Positions 51,292 to 60,963 of a DNA stretch of 64,000 nt are shown here, in pieces. The DNA comes from Paenibacillus periandrae (lineage in GTDB: Bacteria; Bacillota; Bacilli; Paenibacillales; NBRC-103111): positions 49,915 to 113,914 of the forward strand of contig NZ_JAJNMU010000027.1 in assembly GCF_022458865.1 (NCBI RefSeq). The letters are read 5' to 3'. The position numbers were made by a program, and so were the translations under genes. Position 1 is the stretch's first letter; every line of letters starts with the position of its first letter. The notes beneath the pieces were generated by a model. That model did not search any database and was not told the DNA's origin. It was given only the letters and a program-made list of their open reading frames with translations.

Positions 51292-52980
51292 ATGAGAAAA
51301 AAGCTGTACATGATGCTGGCGGTACCGATGTGCGCCTCATTGATTTTATCTGCATGCACGAAAGATCAGGCTGCCCCGGCAGCAGGCACTACGACTGCGC
51401 CCAAAGAGAGCGCTACCGCTTCTAATGTAACGCCAGTGGGGCAATTCCCTGTTGTAAAGGACAAAATTACGCTGAAGGTTGCGATTAGAGGCAGCAGTCT
51501 GGTTGAAGACATGAAGACAAATGGATATACCAAATGGCTTGAAAATAAAACGAATGTCCATGTCGATTGGACGATTTTGGATGAAAAAAGCTACCAGGAG
51601 CAGCTGAATTTATTGCTGGCCGGAGGTAATTTACCGGATGTGCTGATGAATCTCGATGTTTCTCCTGAACAGCAAATGATTTATGGAGAGCAGGGTACCT
51701 TCGTTTCCTTTACGGATTTGATCGAAAAATATGGGGATAACACGAAGAAAATTTTTGCGGAAATGCCTGAAGCCAAGAGTGCGGTCACGGCCCCTGGCAA
51801 TAAAATTTACACACTGCCCTACATTAATGATTGCTTCCATTGTTCCTTGGATTACAAAATGTACGTTTACAAGCCATGGCTGGATAAGCTGGGCTTGAAG
51901 GAGCCGACTACCCTTGATGAATTTTATAACATGCTGAAGGCCTTCAAAGAAAAAGACCCGAACGGTAATGGCAAGGCGGATGAAATTGCCCTGATCGGCG
52001 GCACAGCCAAAGGCGTTTCCAAATCGGACATTGACGTATTTTTGATGAATTCCTTCATTTATGATGATGGCAACAAACGGATGATTGTCAATAATGGGAA
52101 AGTGGATGTGGCTTACAATAAGCCTGAATGGAAGGAAGGACTCAAGTACCTGAATAAGCTGTATAAAGACGGCTTGCTTGACCGCCAATCATTCACGATC
52201 GATAAGGAAGGCTTGAAAAAGATTGCCGAAAATCCGGATATTGCGATCGGCGGAGCTATTCCTGCCCACTCTCCTTCGGATATTACAATTGTTGAAGGTA
52301 AAAGCGGAAGATGGCTGGAGTATCAACCGATTGCACCACTCAAAGGACCCAACGGCGTACAAAAAACGACATGGCTGGCTTACGACAAGATTTCTAACGG
52401 TAAAGGCCAATTTATTATGACGAATGCCAATAAATATCCGGAAGCCACGATGCGGTGGGCGGATGCGATGTATACGTTTGAAGCCTCCTTGTATTCGAAC
52501 TTTGGTGTGGAAGGCTCTGCATGGGAAAAAGCAAAACCGGGTGATTTGGGTCGAGACGGCAACCCGGCAAGCTACAGATTGCTTATCCCTTTCGGGCGCG
52601 TACAAAATGAGAACTGGGCACAATACGGCCTGAACTACCGTACCGACAAAGACTACTATGCAGGTCAAGCGGTGCTGAAGCTTCCAGATAAAGAAAAAAT
52701 GTATTACGACATTACGAAGAAAAATTACGATCCTTATAAACCGAAAATCGATGAGATCATTCCACCTTTATTTTTCTCTCCTGCCGATTCTCAACAGCTA
52801 GCTGAGTTGGACAAAACGATCAATGACTACGTTAAAACAAGCATTGCGCGTTTTGTTACCGGAGATCTGGACATTGAGAAAGAGTGGACCAACTATGTAG
52901 CCACACTGGATAAAATGAATCTTAAAAAATATTTGGAAATTTACCAAAAGGCTCTCGACGGGAAAAACGTCAAGAAATAA
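51292..52980 (+). CDS. lipO: ABC importer solute-binding lipoprotein, LipO type
   Basis: 562 residues, the size of LipO-like binding proteins (longer than family 1 proteins). Lipobox LSAC (Cys about residue 20), then a large domain with VDWTILDEKSYQEQLNLLLA, GGNLPDVLMNLDVS, DPNGNGKADEIALIG (an EF-hand-like loop) and WRYADAMYTFEA-like segments. It delivers the oligosaccharide to LplB/YtcP. GGGAGGTTGA supports ATG 51292. No ATPase gene is adjacent. Confidence 0.85.
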   Translation: MRKKLYMMLAVPMCASLILSACTKDQAAPAAGTTTAPKESATASNVTPVGQFPVVKDKITLKVAIRGSSLVEDMKTNGYTKWLENKTNVHVDWTILDEKSYQEQLNLLLAGGNLPDVLMNLDVSPEQQMIYGEQGTFVSFTDLIEKYGDNTKKIFAEMPEAKSAVTAPGNKIYTLPYINDCFHCSLDYKMYVYKPWLDKLGLKEPTTLDEFYNMLKAFKEKDPNGNGKADEIALIGGTAKGVSKSDIDVFLMNSFIYDDGNKRMIVNNGKVDVAYNKPEWKEGLKYLNKLYKDGLLDRQSFTIDKEGLKKIAENPDIAIGGAIPAHSPSDITIVEGKSGRWLEYQPIAPLKGPNGVQKTTWLAYDKISNGKGQFIMTNANKYPEATMRWADAMYTFEASLYSNFGVEGSAWEKAKPGDLGRDGNPASYRLLIPFGRVQNENWAQYGLNYRTDKDYYAGQAVLKLPDKEKMYYDITKKNYDPYKPKIDEIIPPLFFSPADSQQLAELDKTINDYVKTSIARFVTGDLDIEKEWTNYVATLDKMNLKKYLEIYQKALDGKNVKK

Positions 52981-53005
52981 GTGGCCGGAAGGGGGCGTGG
53001 ATTGA

Positions 53006-54004
53006 ATGCGGACCATTCTGGTGCAAATTCCACATGATCAGATCGAACTCTTTTTCACTGATGAAAGCCTTGAACGTATCCATCAGCTCGGCAATATCAT
53101 TTGGAACCCGCATCATCGTCCTTTTACCGAGCAGGAGCTATGCGAGCACATCAAGGGAGTGGATACTGTCATCACAACCTGGAGAAGCGCACCTATCAGT
53201 GAAGAGGTACTAAAGCATGCCGATCAGCTTAAGCTGATTGCTCACATGGCTGGCTCCGTGAAGCCGATTCTGCCTACACTAGACGTTTATCGCCGTGGAA
53301 TTCGGGTGTTGAACAGCAACTACGCGATCGGCGTGTCGGTTAGTGAATCCGTGCTGGCGTTAATTTTGGCATTGGGACATAAGATCATTCCTGTGAACAA
53401 AGAGATGGGAACGGGTAGAAATGCCAAAAGCGCGGTATATGAAACCTATGAATTAAGAGGAAGAACCGTTGGTTTGATTGGCTTGGGCATGGTTGCCCGC
53501 GAGGTGATTAAGCTGCTTCAACCGTTCGGCGTCAAGCTGCTTGGCTGCGATCCCTTTGTGTCGGCAGAACAGGCTCAGGAATGGAATGTCGAGCTAAAAC
53601 CTTTGCATGAGGTGATAGCTGAATCCCATATTGTGTCGCTGCATGCCCCTAAGGTACCGGAAACGTATCAAATGATCGGGCACAAGGAATTGTCGCTGCT
53701 CCGAGATGGAGCTCTGCTCATTAATACAGCGCGTGGAGATTTGATTGACGAGACTGCATTAATTGAGGAACTGAGGAAGAAACGGTTTTATGCCGGACTG
53801 GATGTATTTATTGTGGAGCCGCTGTCTGCTGACAGCGAGCTTCGCCACATGGACAACGTTATCGTAAGACCGCACTTGGCCGGAGTTAATCCGGATTCAC
53901 GCTTACGAATAGGCACGCTGATGGTACAGGAGCTGCAGCAATTTTATAACAACGGACCGCTGCGCTTTGAAGTGAAGGAGTCGCAGCTTGCCATTATGAC
54001 TTAA
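53006..54004 (+). CDS. D-2-hydroxyacid dehydrogenase family protein 1
   Basis: 332 residues: Rossmann loop VGLIGLGMVAREV (intact GxGxxA), catalytic Arg in LINTARGDLIDE, Glu in IVEPLSADSE and His in VRPHLAGV. It therefore has a complete set for reducing or oxidising a 2-hydroxy acid with NAD. Its fusion-like second copy is the next gene. In the sugar operon it may process a 2-keto acid product. Starts 25 bases after the lipoprotein gene. Confidence 0.82.
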   Translation: MRTILVQIPHDQIELFFTDESLERIHQLGNIIWNPHHRPFTEQELCEHIKGVDTVITTWRSAPISEEVLKHADQLKLIAHMAGSVKPILPTLDVYRRGIRVLNSNYAIGVSVSESVLALILALGHKIIPVNKEMGTGRNAKSAVYETYELRGRTVGLIGLGMVAREVIKLLQPFGVKLLGCDPFVSAEQAQEWNVELKPLHEVIAESHIVSLHAPKVPETYQMIGHKELSLLRDGALLINTARGDLIDETALIEELRKKRFYAGLDVFIVEPLSADSELRHMDNVIVRPHLAGVNPDSRLRIGTLMVQELQQFYNNGPLRFEVKESQLAIMT

Positions 54005-54029
54005 ACTTATAGAAAGAAGGAACAGGAGA

Positions 54030-55025
54030 ATGGGAAAACCGAAGGCACTTATACTACCACCGAAGTCCAGATTAGATGAGGTATGCTCAGATACTTGCAG
54101 AAGCTTGATCAACGAGCATTTTGATCCAGTATGGAATGAAACGGGTGTTGATTACACCGAAGCAGAGCTCGCTGCTTTAATCGAATCGGCTGAGATCATT
54201 CTCACCAGCTGGGGTTCTCCAGCAATTACTGAAGCCATGCTGGAGCAGGCGCCAAAGCTGCGGGTGATCGGACACGCTGCAGGTACCGTTAAAGGACGGA
54301 TCCCCCCAACTGCTTTTTCCAAGCAGGTACGTGTCTTCTCGGCAGCACCAAGAATTGCTCATAGTGTAGGCGAGTATTGTTTAACTGTGTTGATGTCATC
54401 ACTTCGTTATATGCCAACCTTTGATAAGCAGGTGAAAGCAGGGCAATGGCGTGTCAGTTCTTTAAAGGGCAGAGAATTAGCGGGACAGACGATAGGCATC
54501 GTGTCGGCCAGCTCGACGGCAAGGGCATTTCTTAAGCTGCTGGCGCCCTTTCATGTCAACGTGCTTGTGTATGACCCGTATTTAAAGGATGAAGCAGCAG
54601 CTCAGCTGCAGATTACCAAAGCCAGTCTGGAGGAGGTCATGCGCTGCTCGATTATATCGATTCATGCGCCAAAGCTTCCGGCAACATATAAAATGGTGAC
54701 GAAAGAGATGATCGCTTCGATTCCGGATGGCGCCATTCTGATCAATTCTTCCCGAGCCGATGTGATTGATGAGGAAGCACTCATAGAAGAGCTGCAAAAG
54801 GGCCGGTTTTTCGCTGCGCTTGATGTGTTTACCAAGGAGCCGCTGCCTGCGGACAGTCCTCTCACGAAGCTGGATAATGTGCTGCTTTCTTCTCATGTCG
54901 CCGGAGCTACGGTTCAAGGTCATTTGGCGCTGATGGAGGGTGTTGTCGAGGATATATTGAAAGGTCTTAAGCAGGAAAAAACAAGCATGGAAGTGACTCA
55001 GGCGATGTGGGAGAATATGGCCTAA
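54030..55025 (+). CDS. D-2-hydroxyacid dehydrogenase family protein 2, altered cofactor loop
   Basis: 331 residues and paralogous to its upstream neighbour: the active-site Arg (LINSSRADVIDE), Glu (TKEPLPADS) and His (LSSHVAGATV) are kept. The cofactor loop, GxGxxG in active enzymes, reads IGIVSASSTARAF and has lost its glycines. It may bind a different cofactor, be a regulator, or form a heterodimer with the first. AAAGAAGGAACAGGAG supports ATG 54030. End of the operon. Confidence 0.75.
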   Translation: MGKPKALILPPKSRLDEVCSDTCRSLINEHFDPVWNETGVDYTEAELAALIESAEIILTSWGSPAITEAMLEQAPKLRVIGHAAGTVKGRIPPTAFSKQVRVFSAAPRIAHSVGEYCLTVLMSSLRYMPTFDKQVKAGQWRVSSLKGRELAGQTIGIVSASSTARAFLKLLAPFHVNVLVYDPYLKDEAAAQLQITKASLEEVMRCSIISIHAPKLPATYKMVTKEMIASIPDGAILINSSRADVIDEEALIEELQKGRFFAALDVFTKEPLPADSPLTKLDNVLLSSHVAGATVQGHLALMEGVVEDILKGLKQEKTSMEVTQAMWENMA

Positions 55026-55117
55026 GAAGCCAATTGTACGGTGAGGACACACATAGTGAGGATCAGAGAGTGTTCTAATCTCGCCTGTGGAGCTTGACTT
55101 GTTCATCGGAATTACAG

Positions 55118-55146
55118 AAAAAAGGAGATCTTAGATCTCCTTTTTT
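55118..55146 (+). terminator. Terminator of the sugar operon
   Basis: GGAGATC (55124-55130) pairs with GATCTCC (55134-55140), flanked by A-run (55118-55123) and T-run (55141-55146). Confidence 0.75.
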
Positions 55147-55188
55147 GTGCTCATATCGGTATGAAAGAAAATAGAATACAAAAGGTTG

Positions 55189-55229
55189 TTGACAAATACG
55201 ATATATCGTTATACTATTGCGATATATCG
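55189..55229 (+). promoter_or_regulatory. padR promoter framed by two CGATATATCG palindromes
   Basis: TTGACA (55189-55194), 17 bases, TACTAT (55212-55217). ACGATATATCGT (55198-55209) lies in the spacer and CGATATATCG (55220-55229) just after the -10 box. Centres are 21 bases apart, two helix turns, so dimers would sit on the same DNA face. Almost certainly autoregulation by PadR. Confidence 0.75.
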
Positions 55230-55249
55230 TATTGAGGGGTGAAGCTGTG

Positions 55250-55948
55250 ATGAGATTTAACCATGGACGTCATTATGGACGAAAAGGTGTTGCTCATGAA
55301 GAGAAGTTTTTGAGGTACCGTCATGGCGGTTCGCAGGGTGGTTTTGGTGGACGTGGGGAAGGCAAACGTCGTTTTTTTGAGCGCGGGGAGTTCAAATTCG
55401 CTTTACTGGAGTTGTTGGCCTTGGAGCCGATGCACGGTTATCAGCTGATCAAGGCTATGGAAGAGAAGACAGGTGGCTTGTACACCCCAAGTGCAGGTTC
55501 TATCTACCCCAATTTACAGCTGCTGGAAGACATGAAGCTTATTGTAGGCTTCATTGATGAAGCTGATGGTAAGAAGCTTTACCGAATAACGGATGAGGGA
55601 CTGGCAGCTCTTCGCGAAAGAAAAAGTAAAGAGAACAAACAGCCAGAGGATCACTGGGAACGTCCCGGACGACATAGGCATTCCGGTGGTGGTCATAGAA
55701 GGCGTGATTTGCGAGGTTTTATGAAGGAATGGTCTGAAGTCATTTATTTAATGGCGAGAGCAGCAGAAGCTGTGCAGGAAAAACCCGCCTCCAAGCATGC
55801 AGCTCAGTTTCAAGAAATAATGACCAATTTTCAAAACGATTTGAAACAATTGTTGGTTTCTGTCCCGAATCCCAGTATGGATGACAAAGCTGTTCAGCCA
55901 ACAGAAACGGGTTCACTAACGGACGGTAATCAAGAGGACAAACTTTAA
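55250..55948 (+). CDS. PadR-family regulator with basic Gly/His-rich N-terminus
   Basis: 232 residues. An unusual N-terminus of about 45 residues (RHYGRKGVAHEEKFLRYRHG, then FGGRGEGKRRFFERG) leads into a PadR winged helix (FALLELLALEPMHGYQLIKA, YPNLQLLEDMKLI, KLYRITDEGLAAL). A second basic, His-rich stretch (RPGRHRHSGGGHRRR) precedes a C-terminal helical part. PadR proteins often control drug exporters, and an ABC exporter pair starts 0.8 kb downstream. ATG 55250 follows TGAGGGGTGAAG. Confidence 0.82.
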   Translation: MRFNHGRHYGRKGVAHEEKFLRYRHGGSQGGFGGRGEGKRRFFERGEFKFALLELLALEPMHGYQLIKAMEEKTGGLYTPSAGSIYPNLQLLEDMKLIVGFIDEADGKKLYRITDEGLAALRERKSKENKQPEDHWERPGRHRHSGGGHRRRDLRGFMKEWSEVIYLMARAAEAVQEKPASKHAAQFQEIMTNFQNDLKQLLVSVPNPSMDDKAVQPTETGSLTDGNQEDKL

Positions 55949-56063
55949 TTTGTAACAACGACATCAAAGTCATATTTAGTAGCTGTTGCTTTTCAAAAAT
56001 ATGGTATAATAATCAAAGCTTTTTTTATACCTACTCGTATTGAACCTTAGGAGGAAGTAGCCG

Positions 56064-56702
56064 ATGGAAGCATGGATTCAGCAGGGAGATGTAGTGTTAT
56101 TTCAAGGAGATAGTATTACCGATGCAGGTCGGAACCGCGACAAATCGGATGATCTCGGCAAAGGTTATGCGTTAATGGCAGCTGCGCAATTTTCGGCCCT
56201 ATATCCAGAAAAGCAAGCGACATTTATAAACCGAGGCATTAGTGGCAACCGCGTTGTCGATTTGCAGCAGCGCTGGCAGCAGGATTGTATCGAGTTGAAG
56301 CCTAATGTGGTATCGATCTATATTGGAATTAATGATACATGGCGTCGATATGACCGCAATGATCCGACCTCCACAGAGCAATTCGCTGAAGGTTATCGTA
56401 AGCTGCTGACGGAAACGGTGGCTGCGACAGGAGCTAGACTTGTTCTGATCGAACCATTCTTGCTGCCGGTACCGGAGGATCGTAAGCGCTGGAGAGAAGA
56501 TTTGGATCCGAAAATTACGGTTGTTCGTGAATTGGCTGTTGAGTTCGGAGCCAGACTGGTTTGTCTGGACGGTTTATTTGCGCAGGCTTCTACACGTGCG
56601 GCTGCTGCTTTCTGGGCACCGGACGGTGTGCATCCATCTCCAGGGGGACACGCACTGATCGCTAAAGCCTGGCTGCAGACGGTAGGAGCTCTGAACAGCT
56701 AG
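56064..56702 (+). CDS. SGNH/GDSL hydrolase (acetyl esterase-like)
   Basis: 212 residues, no signal peptide. All SGNH blocks are present: Ser17 in FQGDSITDAG, Gly in GISGNRV, Asn in IGINDTW, and Asp/His in APDGVHPSPGGH. Similar in length and sequence to cytoplasmic acetylxylan or acetyl esterases. Lies between padR and the exporter. Ribosome site AGGAGGAA. May deacetylate imported xylo-oligosaccharides. Confidence 0.85.
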   Translation: MEAWIQQGDVVLFQGDSITDAGRNRDKSDDLGKGYALMAAAQFSALYPEKQATFINRGISGNRVVDLQQRWQQDCIELKPNVVSIYIGINDTWRRYDRNDPTSTEQFAEGYRKLLTETVAATGARLVLIEPFLLPVPEDRKRWREDLDPKITVVRELAVEFGARLVCLDGLFAQASTRAAAAFWAPDGVHPSPGGHALIAKAWLQTVGALNS

Positions 56703-56750
56703 CATGAAAAGAAAAGCTTCACACTGTGGCGATTGGAGGAGAGTAACTCC

Positions 56751-58496
56751 ATGCAATTTTTACATAGCTATGCAGGTAAGTATTGGAAGCTTTTCAGTGT
56801 TGCCTTTGCATTTCTGACTTTAGAGGCCATATGCGATTTACTGCTGCCAAGCGTTATGGCTGAAATTATCGATGTAGGCGTAGCCAAACAGCAGCTGGAT
56901 TTTGTCCTTCGCATGGGTGGTCTTATGCTGCTAATTACGGCAGTCGGTGCAGTATCCGCTTCCATGCGGAACATCCTAGCGACCCATGTATCCCAAAGGT
57001 TTGCTGCCGAGCTGCGCTCCGACTTATTTCGTAAAATTCAATCGCTTTCATTTGAGAATATCGACAAATTTGATCGTGCTGCGTTGATCACCCGATTGAC
57101 CAGCGATGTCACTCAGGTACAAAATTTTGCGAACGGACTGATGCGGATTTTTGCCAAGGCGCCCTTGCTCTGTATCGGTGCACTTATTATGGCTGTCCGC
57201 CTGAATCCTCATCTATCGCTGGTGCTGGTTGTCGTTGTACCGATTGTCGGCATATTAATCTTTATTAATATGAAGATAGGCTTTCCTTTTTTTATCAAGG
57301 TGCAAAAGGCGCTCGATCGTGTTAACAGTGTGATGAGAGAATATTTGTCCGGCATCAGAGTGGTCAGAGCGTTCAACCGTTTTGATTATGAGGTTAATAA
57401 ATTCGATCAAGCCAATCAGGAATATCAGTCTCGTTCCACGATAGCGATGCGGGCTATGGCTGTGTTCAGTCCCGCAATAACCTTGACGGTGAATCTCGGA
57501 ATCGTAACCGTGATCTGGCTTGGAGGAATACGAGTCAGCTCTGGCAGTATGCAGGTCGGGCATATTATTGCTTTTGTCAACTATATGACGCAGATATTGT
57601 TTGCATTGATGACGATTACGATGGTATTTAATATGTTTGTCAGAGCCAAGGCTTCAGCTGGACGTATTAATGAAGTGTTTATTCAGGAGAATGGGATGGC
57701 AGGAAATTACGGAGCCATGAACGCGACAGCTATAAAGGGAAGAGTCGATTTTGAGAACGTAAGCTTCTCTTACGCTGGAACGTCCGGACCGCCTGTGATT
57801 AAAAATTTGACAATGACCTGTTTGCCTGGTGAAACCGTAGGTATTATCGGGTCTACGGGCTCTGGGAAAAGCAGCCTGGTGTCGCTCATTCCGCGTTTTT
57901 ACGATGTAAGCGCAGGTGTGATTCGGGTTAATGGGCAGGATGTCAGGGACATGGATCCCAAGCAGCTACGTGAAAAGATTGCCATTGTTCCGCAAAAAAC
58001 GATGCTGTTTACAGGCACTGTACTCGAAAATATTCGATTTGGCAAAGAGGATGCCACGATGGAAGAGGTTGAGAGAGCGGCGCGAATGGCCGATGCTCAT
58101 GATTTTGTCAGTTCTTTTGCCGAGGGCTATGATACCGTACTGGGACAGCATGGCGTTAACTTCTCCGGTGGGCAAAAGCAGCGTGTCTCCATAGCCCGTG
58201 CCTTGGTCCGGCAGCCGGAAATTTTGATTCTGGATGACTGTACCAGCGCGGTCGACGTCACGACTGAGGCCAACATCAAGCGTGCTTTGAAATTGTATGC
58301 CAAGGATCTCACCTGTCTCATTATTGCGCAGCGGATTACCTCTGTCATGGATGCTGACACGATTGTTGTGCTTGATCAAGGTCAGATTGTCGGTACAGGC
58401 AAGCATGATGAGCTGATGAAAAGCTGCGAGGTTTATCGGGAAATATTCCAATCCCAGATGGGAAAGGAGACACTCAAAAATGCCGGAGAAAAATGA
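56751..58496 (+). CDS. Heterodimeric ABC exporter, subunit 1 (YheI/YfiB-like)
   Basis: 581 residues: six membrane helices, then an ABC ATPase with Walker A IGSTGSGKSSLVSLIPR, signature NFSGGQKQRVSIARAL and Walker B ILILDDCTSAVD. The catalytic Glu after Walker B is replaced by Asp, marking this as the subunit with the non-canonical site. ATG 56751 is placed after GGAGGAGAG. Overlaps subunit 2 by 17 bases. Multidrug or lipid export; probably regulated by the PadR upstream. Confidence 0.88.
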   Translation: MQFLHSYAGKYWKLFSVAFAFLTLEAICDLLLPSVMAEIIDVGVAKQQLDFVLRMGGLMLLITAVGAVSASMRNILATHVSQRFAAELRSDLFRKIQSLSFENIDKFDRAALITRLTSDVTQVQNFANGLMRIFAKAPLLCIGALIMAVRLNPHLSLVLVVVVPIVGILIFINMKIGFPFFIKVQKALDRVNSVMREYLSGIRVVRAFNRFDYEVNKFDQANQEYQSRSTIAMRAMAVFSPAITLTVNLGIVTVIWLGGIRVSSGSMQVGHIIAFVNYMTQILFALMTITMVFNMFVRAKASAGRINEVFIQENGMAGNYGAMNATAIKGRVDFENVSFSYAGTSGPPVIKNLTMTCLPGETVGIIGSTGSGKSSLVSLIPRFYDVSAGVIRVNGQDVRDMDPKQLREKIAIVPQKTMLFTGTVLENIRFGKEDATMEEVERAARMADAHDFVSSFAEGYDTVLGQHGVNFSGGQKQRVSIARALVRQPEILILDDCTSAVDVTTEANIKRALKLYAKDLTCLIIAQRITSVMDADTIVVLDQGQIVGTGKHDELMKSCEVYREIFQSQMGKETLKNAGEK

Positions 58497-60345
58497 ACAG
58501 AAGCCAGCAGCCCTGCAGCCGGATATTCCCATGATGGCAGGTGCGGGAAGACCGGGAATGATGAACCGTGGGAGAGCTGTAGTCAAGCCCAAAAACTTTA
58601 AAGCTACCATGCGGCGGCTGTGGCAATATGTAGGCAGTGAAAAAAAGCTGTTGATAGTTGTGTTTATGTTTGTCATTATCGATTCAGCACTCACATTATC
58701 CGCACCTTATCTAATTGGTGTCTCTGTAGATACGATGACCAGCGGCAGCGCGGGAACCGTCAATTTCAAGCTGCTGGAACTGGTCATTATAGCTTTAATA
58801 GCTGCTTATGTGGCTGATGGGCTGCTTACCTTTTTGCAGGGCTGGTTGATGGCGGGGATTTCCCAACGGATCGTGATGAAGCTGCGAACCGCCTTATTTG
58901 AAAAGCTGCAAAAGCTGCCGCTCGCCTATTTCGATTCCCGCAGGCACGGTGAAATTATGAGCCGGTTGTCCAACGATATTGAAAATGTGAGCAGCAGCTT
59001 ATCGCAATCGATCACACAGCTGATGGGCGGTTCGATCGCGATTATCGGTTCCTTGGTGATGATGCTGATCTTAAGTCCATTACTAACCTTAGCCAGTATG
59101 ATTACAGTGCCACTCGTCTATTTATTGGCCCGTACGATTACCAAGAGAACGAGTGTGCTTTTCAAGGATCAGCAGGTTCAGCTCGGCAAGCTGAATGGTC
59201 ATGTCGAGGAGACCATATCCGGTATTGAGGTGGTCAAAGCTTTCAACCGGGAAGACAAAGCGATAGAAGAATTTGATGCCGTAAATGCCAAGCTGTGCGA
59301 GGTGGGCCTGAAGGCGCAAATATGGTCAGGTTTTTTGATGCCGCTGCTCGCCGTGATTAACAACATTGGTTTTGCTGCGGTTGCTGTAGTGGGTGGCGTG
59401 CTTGCTGTCAAAGGTTTGATCACTGTTGGTATTATTGCCAGCTTTCTGAGCTACTCCAGGCAGTTTGTCAGACCGCTCAATGAGATCGCCAACATATTTA
59501 ACGTGCTGCAATCTGGTGTTGCCGGAGCGGAACGTGTATTTGAGGTGCTTGACGAGCTGGAGGAAACGGCCGATGCACCGAACGCCATCCCATTGGAAAA
59601 CGCCAAAGGACATGTCGTATTTGAAAATGTCAGCTTTGGGTACCGTCCAGATGTTCCTATTCTGAAAAATATCAGCTTTGAATCGCAGGAAGGCAGCAGC
59701 ACCGCATTTGTAGGACCAACAGGAGCTGGAAAAACGACAATCGTCAATCTGGTAACGAGGTTTTATGATGTAACAGGTGGAAGAATCCTGATTGATGGCA
59801 GAGATATCAAGGAGTATACGAGGGACAGCTTAAGAAAAGCCTTTGGGATCGTGCTGCAGGATACATATTTATTTTCAGGAACAATCAAGGAAAATATCAA
59901 ATATGGCAAATCGGATGCGACGGATGAGGAAATCGAGGCTGCGGCGGTAATGGCCAATGCAGATGCTTTTATTAAACGGCTGCCCAATCAGTACGAATCG
60001 CTGCTTTCGGAGAATGGCGGTAATTTAAGCCAGGGACAGCGGCAGCTTCTGGCTATTGCCCGGGTAATATTAGCGAAGCCGTCTATCCTGATTCTTGATG
60101 AAGCTACAAGCAGCATTGACACGCGAACTGAGCTTCACATCCAGGATGCTTTGTTAAGTATTATGCAGGGGCGCACCAGCTTTATCATTGCTCACCGATT
60201 GAACACCATTCGCGATGCGGATACAATCACAGTTATCGATCATGGTGAGATTGTGGAGCAAGGCAGCCATGACCGTTTGATCAACGAACAGGGCGCCTAT
60301 AATCGCATGTTTAACAATCAGTTCAAAAATTTGGAGGGTGCTTAG
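58480..60345 (+). CDS. Heterodimeric ABC exporter, subunit 2 (YheH/YfiC-like)
   Basis: 621 residues with a 60-residue N-terminal extension, six membrane helices and an ATPase: Walker A VGPTGAGKTTIVNLV, signature NLSQGQRQLLAIARV (second Gly changed to Gln), Walker B ILILDEATSSID with the catalytic Glu. Paired with subunit 1, the canonical ATP site would combine this Walker B with the good signature of subunit 1. Standard asymmetric heterodimer. GAAAGGAGAC precedes ATG 58480. Confidence 0.88.
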   Translation: MPEKNEQKPAALQPDIPMMAGAGRPGMMNRGRAVVKPKNFKATMRRLWQYVGSEKKLLIVVFMFVIIDSALTLSAPYLIGVSVDTMTSGSAGTVNFKLLELVIIALIAAYVADGLLTFLQGWLMAGISQRIVMKLRTALFEKLQKLPLAYFDSRRHGEIMSRLSNDIENVSSSLSQSITQLMGGSIAIIGSLVMMLILSPLLTLASMITVPLVYLLARTITKRTSVLFKDQQVQLGKLNGHVEETISGIEVVKAFNREDKAIEEFDAVNAKLCEVGLKAQIWSGFLMPLLAVINNIGFAAVAVVGGVLAVKGLITVGIIASFLSYSRQFVRPLNEIANIFNVLQSGVAGAERVFEVLDELEETADAPNAIPLENAKGHVVFENVSFGYRPDVPILKNISFESQEGSSTAFVGPTGAGKTTIVNLVTRFYDVTGGRILIDGRDIKEYTRDSLRKAFGIVLQDTYLFSGTIKENIKYGKSDATDEEIEAAAVMANADAFIKRLPNQYESLLSENGGNLSQGQRQLLAIARVILAKPSILILDEATSSIDTRTELHIQDALLSIMQGRTSFIIAHRLNTIRDADTITVIDHGEIVEQGSHDRLINEQGAYNRMFNNQFKNLEGA

Positions 60346-60963
60346 GATTAAGGAGGGGGGATGAAGCTAGATGATGGATCACTGCTGCTGATTCATCTTC
60401 AATAGATTTTGGCTATTCTTTCCTTTGCTTTGATCCTTTGTCATGCTGGTTCCGTTGCGTACTGCGACACCTTTAAATGAAGATACAGTAATTGAGCTAT
60501 CAGTTATAGTTGTATATCAAACTTGAACAATGAAAAAGCCTGCAAATCCACATTCTACAAAGTGGTTTGTAGGCTTTTGTTTGCATCGAGTGTGATACAG
60601 AAGCGTTATTAGCTGAAAACTTTGGAGCAAGGTAAGCTTGGAACTGTTTCAAGATTAAGACTTCATCGAAAAGGTAGATCCGTCAGCATCCATTGTTAAT
60701 TTGAAGTGTAATCTATTGCTACAGCAATTTCCCAAAACCATTACGGAGTTGTACTAAACTCAATCTCCTTGGATTCAGGTATTTTAGTTTTGACGAATCG
60801 ACATATTTCAACATTATTCTACAAATTACACCTCTATACCACAAGAACTAATACATGTAATATTAATATGTTATTTTTAATTATAGGAAATAATGACTAA
60901 TATTCTTTTGGAAATGTCTATTAACCATGCATTAGTGAAAGTTTAAATCATGAAGGGGTTTTT
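60346..60963. other. Intergenic region between exporter and Fn3 gene
   Basis: About 600 bases without a convincing gene. AAAAGCCTGCAAATCCAC (60534-60551) pairs with GTGGTTTGTAGGCTTTT (60562-60578), a strong terminator hairpin, though it lies 190 bases after the exporter. A short minus-strand frame near 60650-60760 (ending in HFKLTMDADGSTFSMKS) has no start and may be a gene relic. The last 100 bases are AT-rich and probably hold the promoter of the next gene. Confidence 0.5.
60534..60578 (+). terminator. Terminator hairpin
   Basis: An 18-base arm (60534-60551) pairs with 60562-60578, with T residues at its end. Likely end of the padR/exporter transcript. Confidence 0.7.

Noticed and set aside
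60650..60760. Short minus-strand frame ending HFKLTMDADGSTFSMKS
   Set aside because: Only about 33 codons, no start or ribosome site. A relic at best; not listed as a gene.
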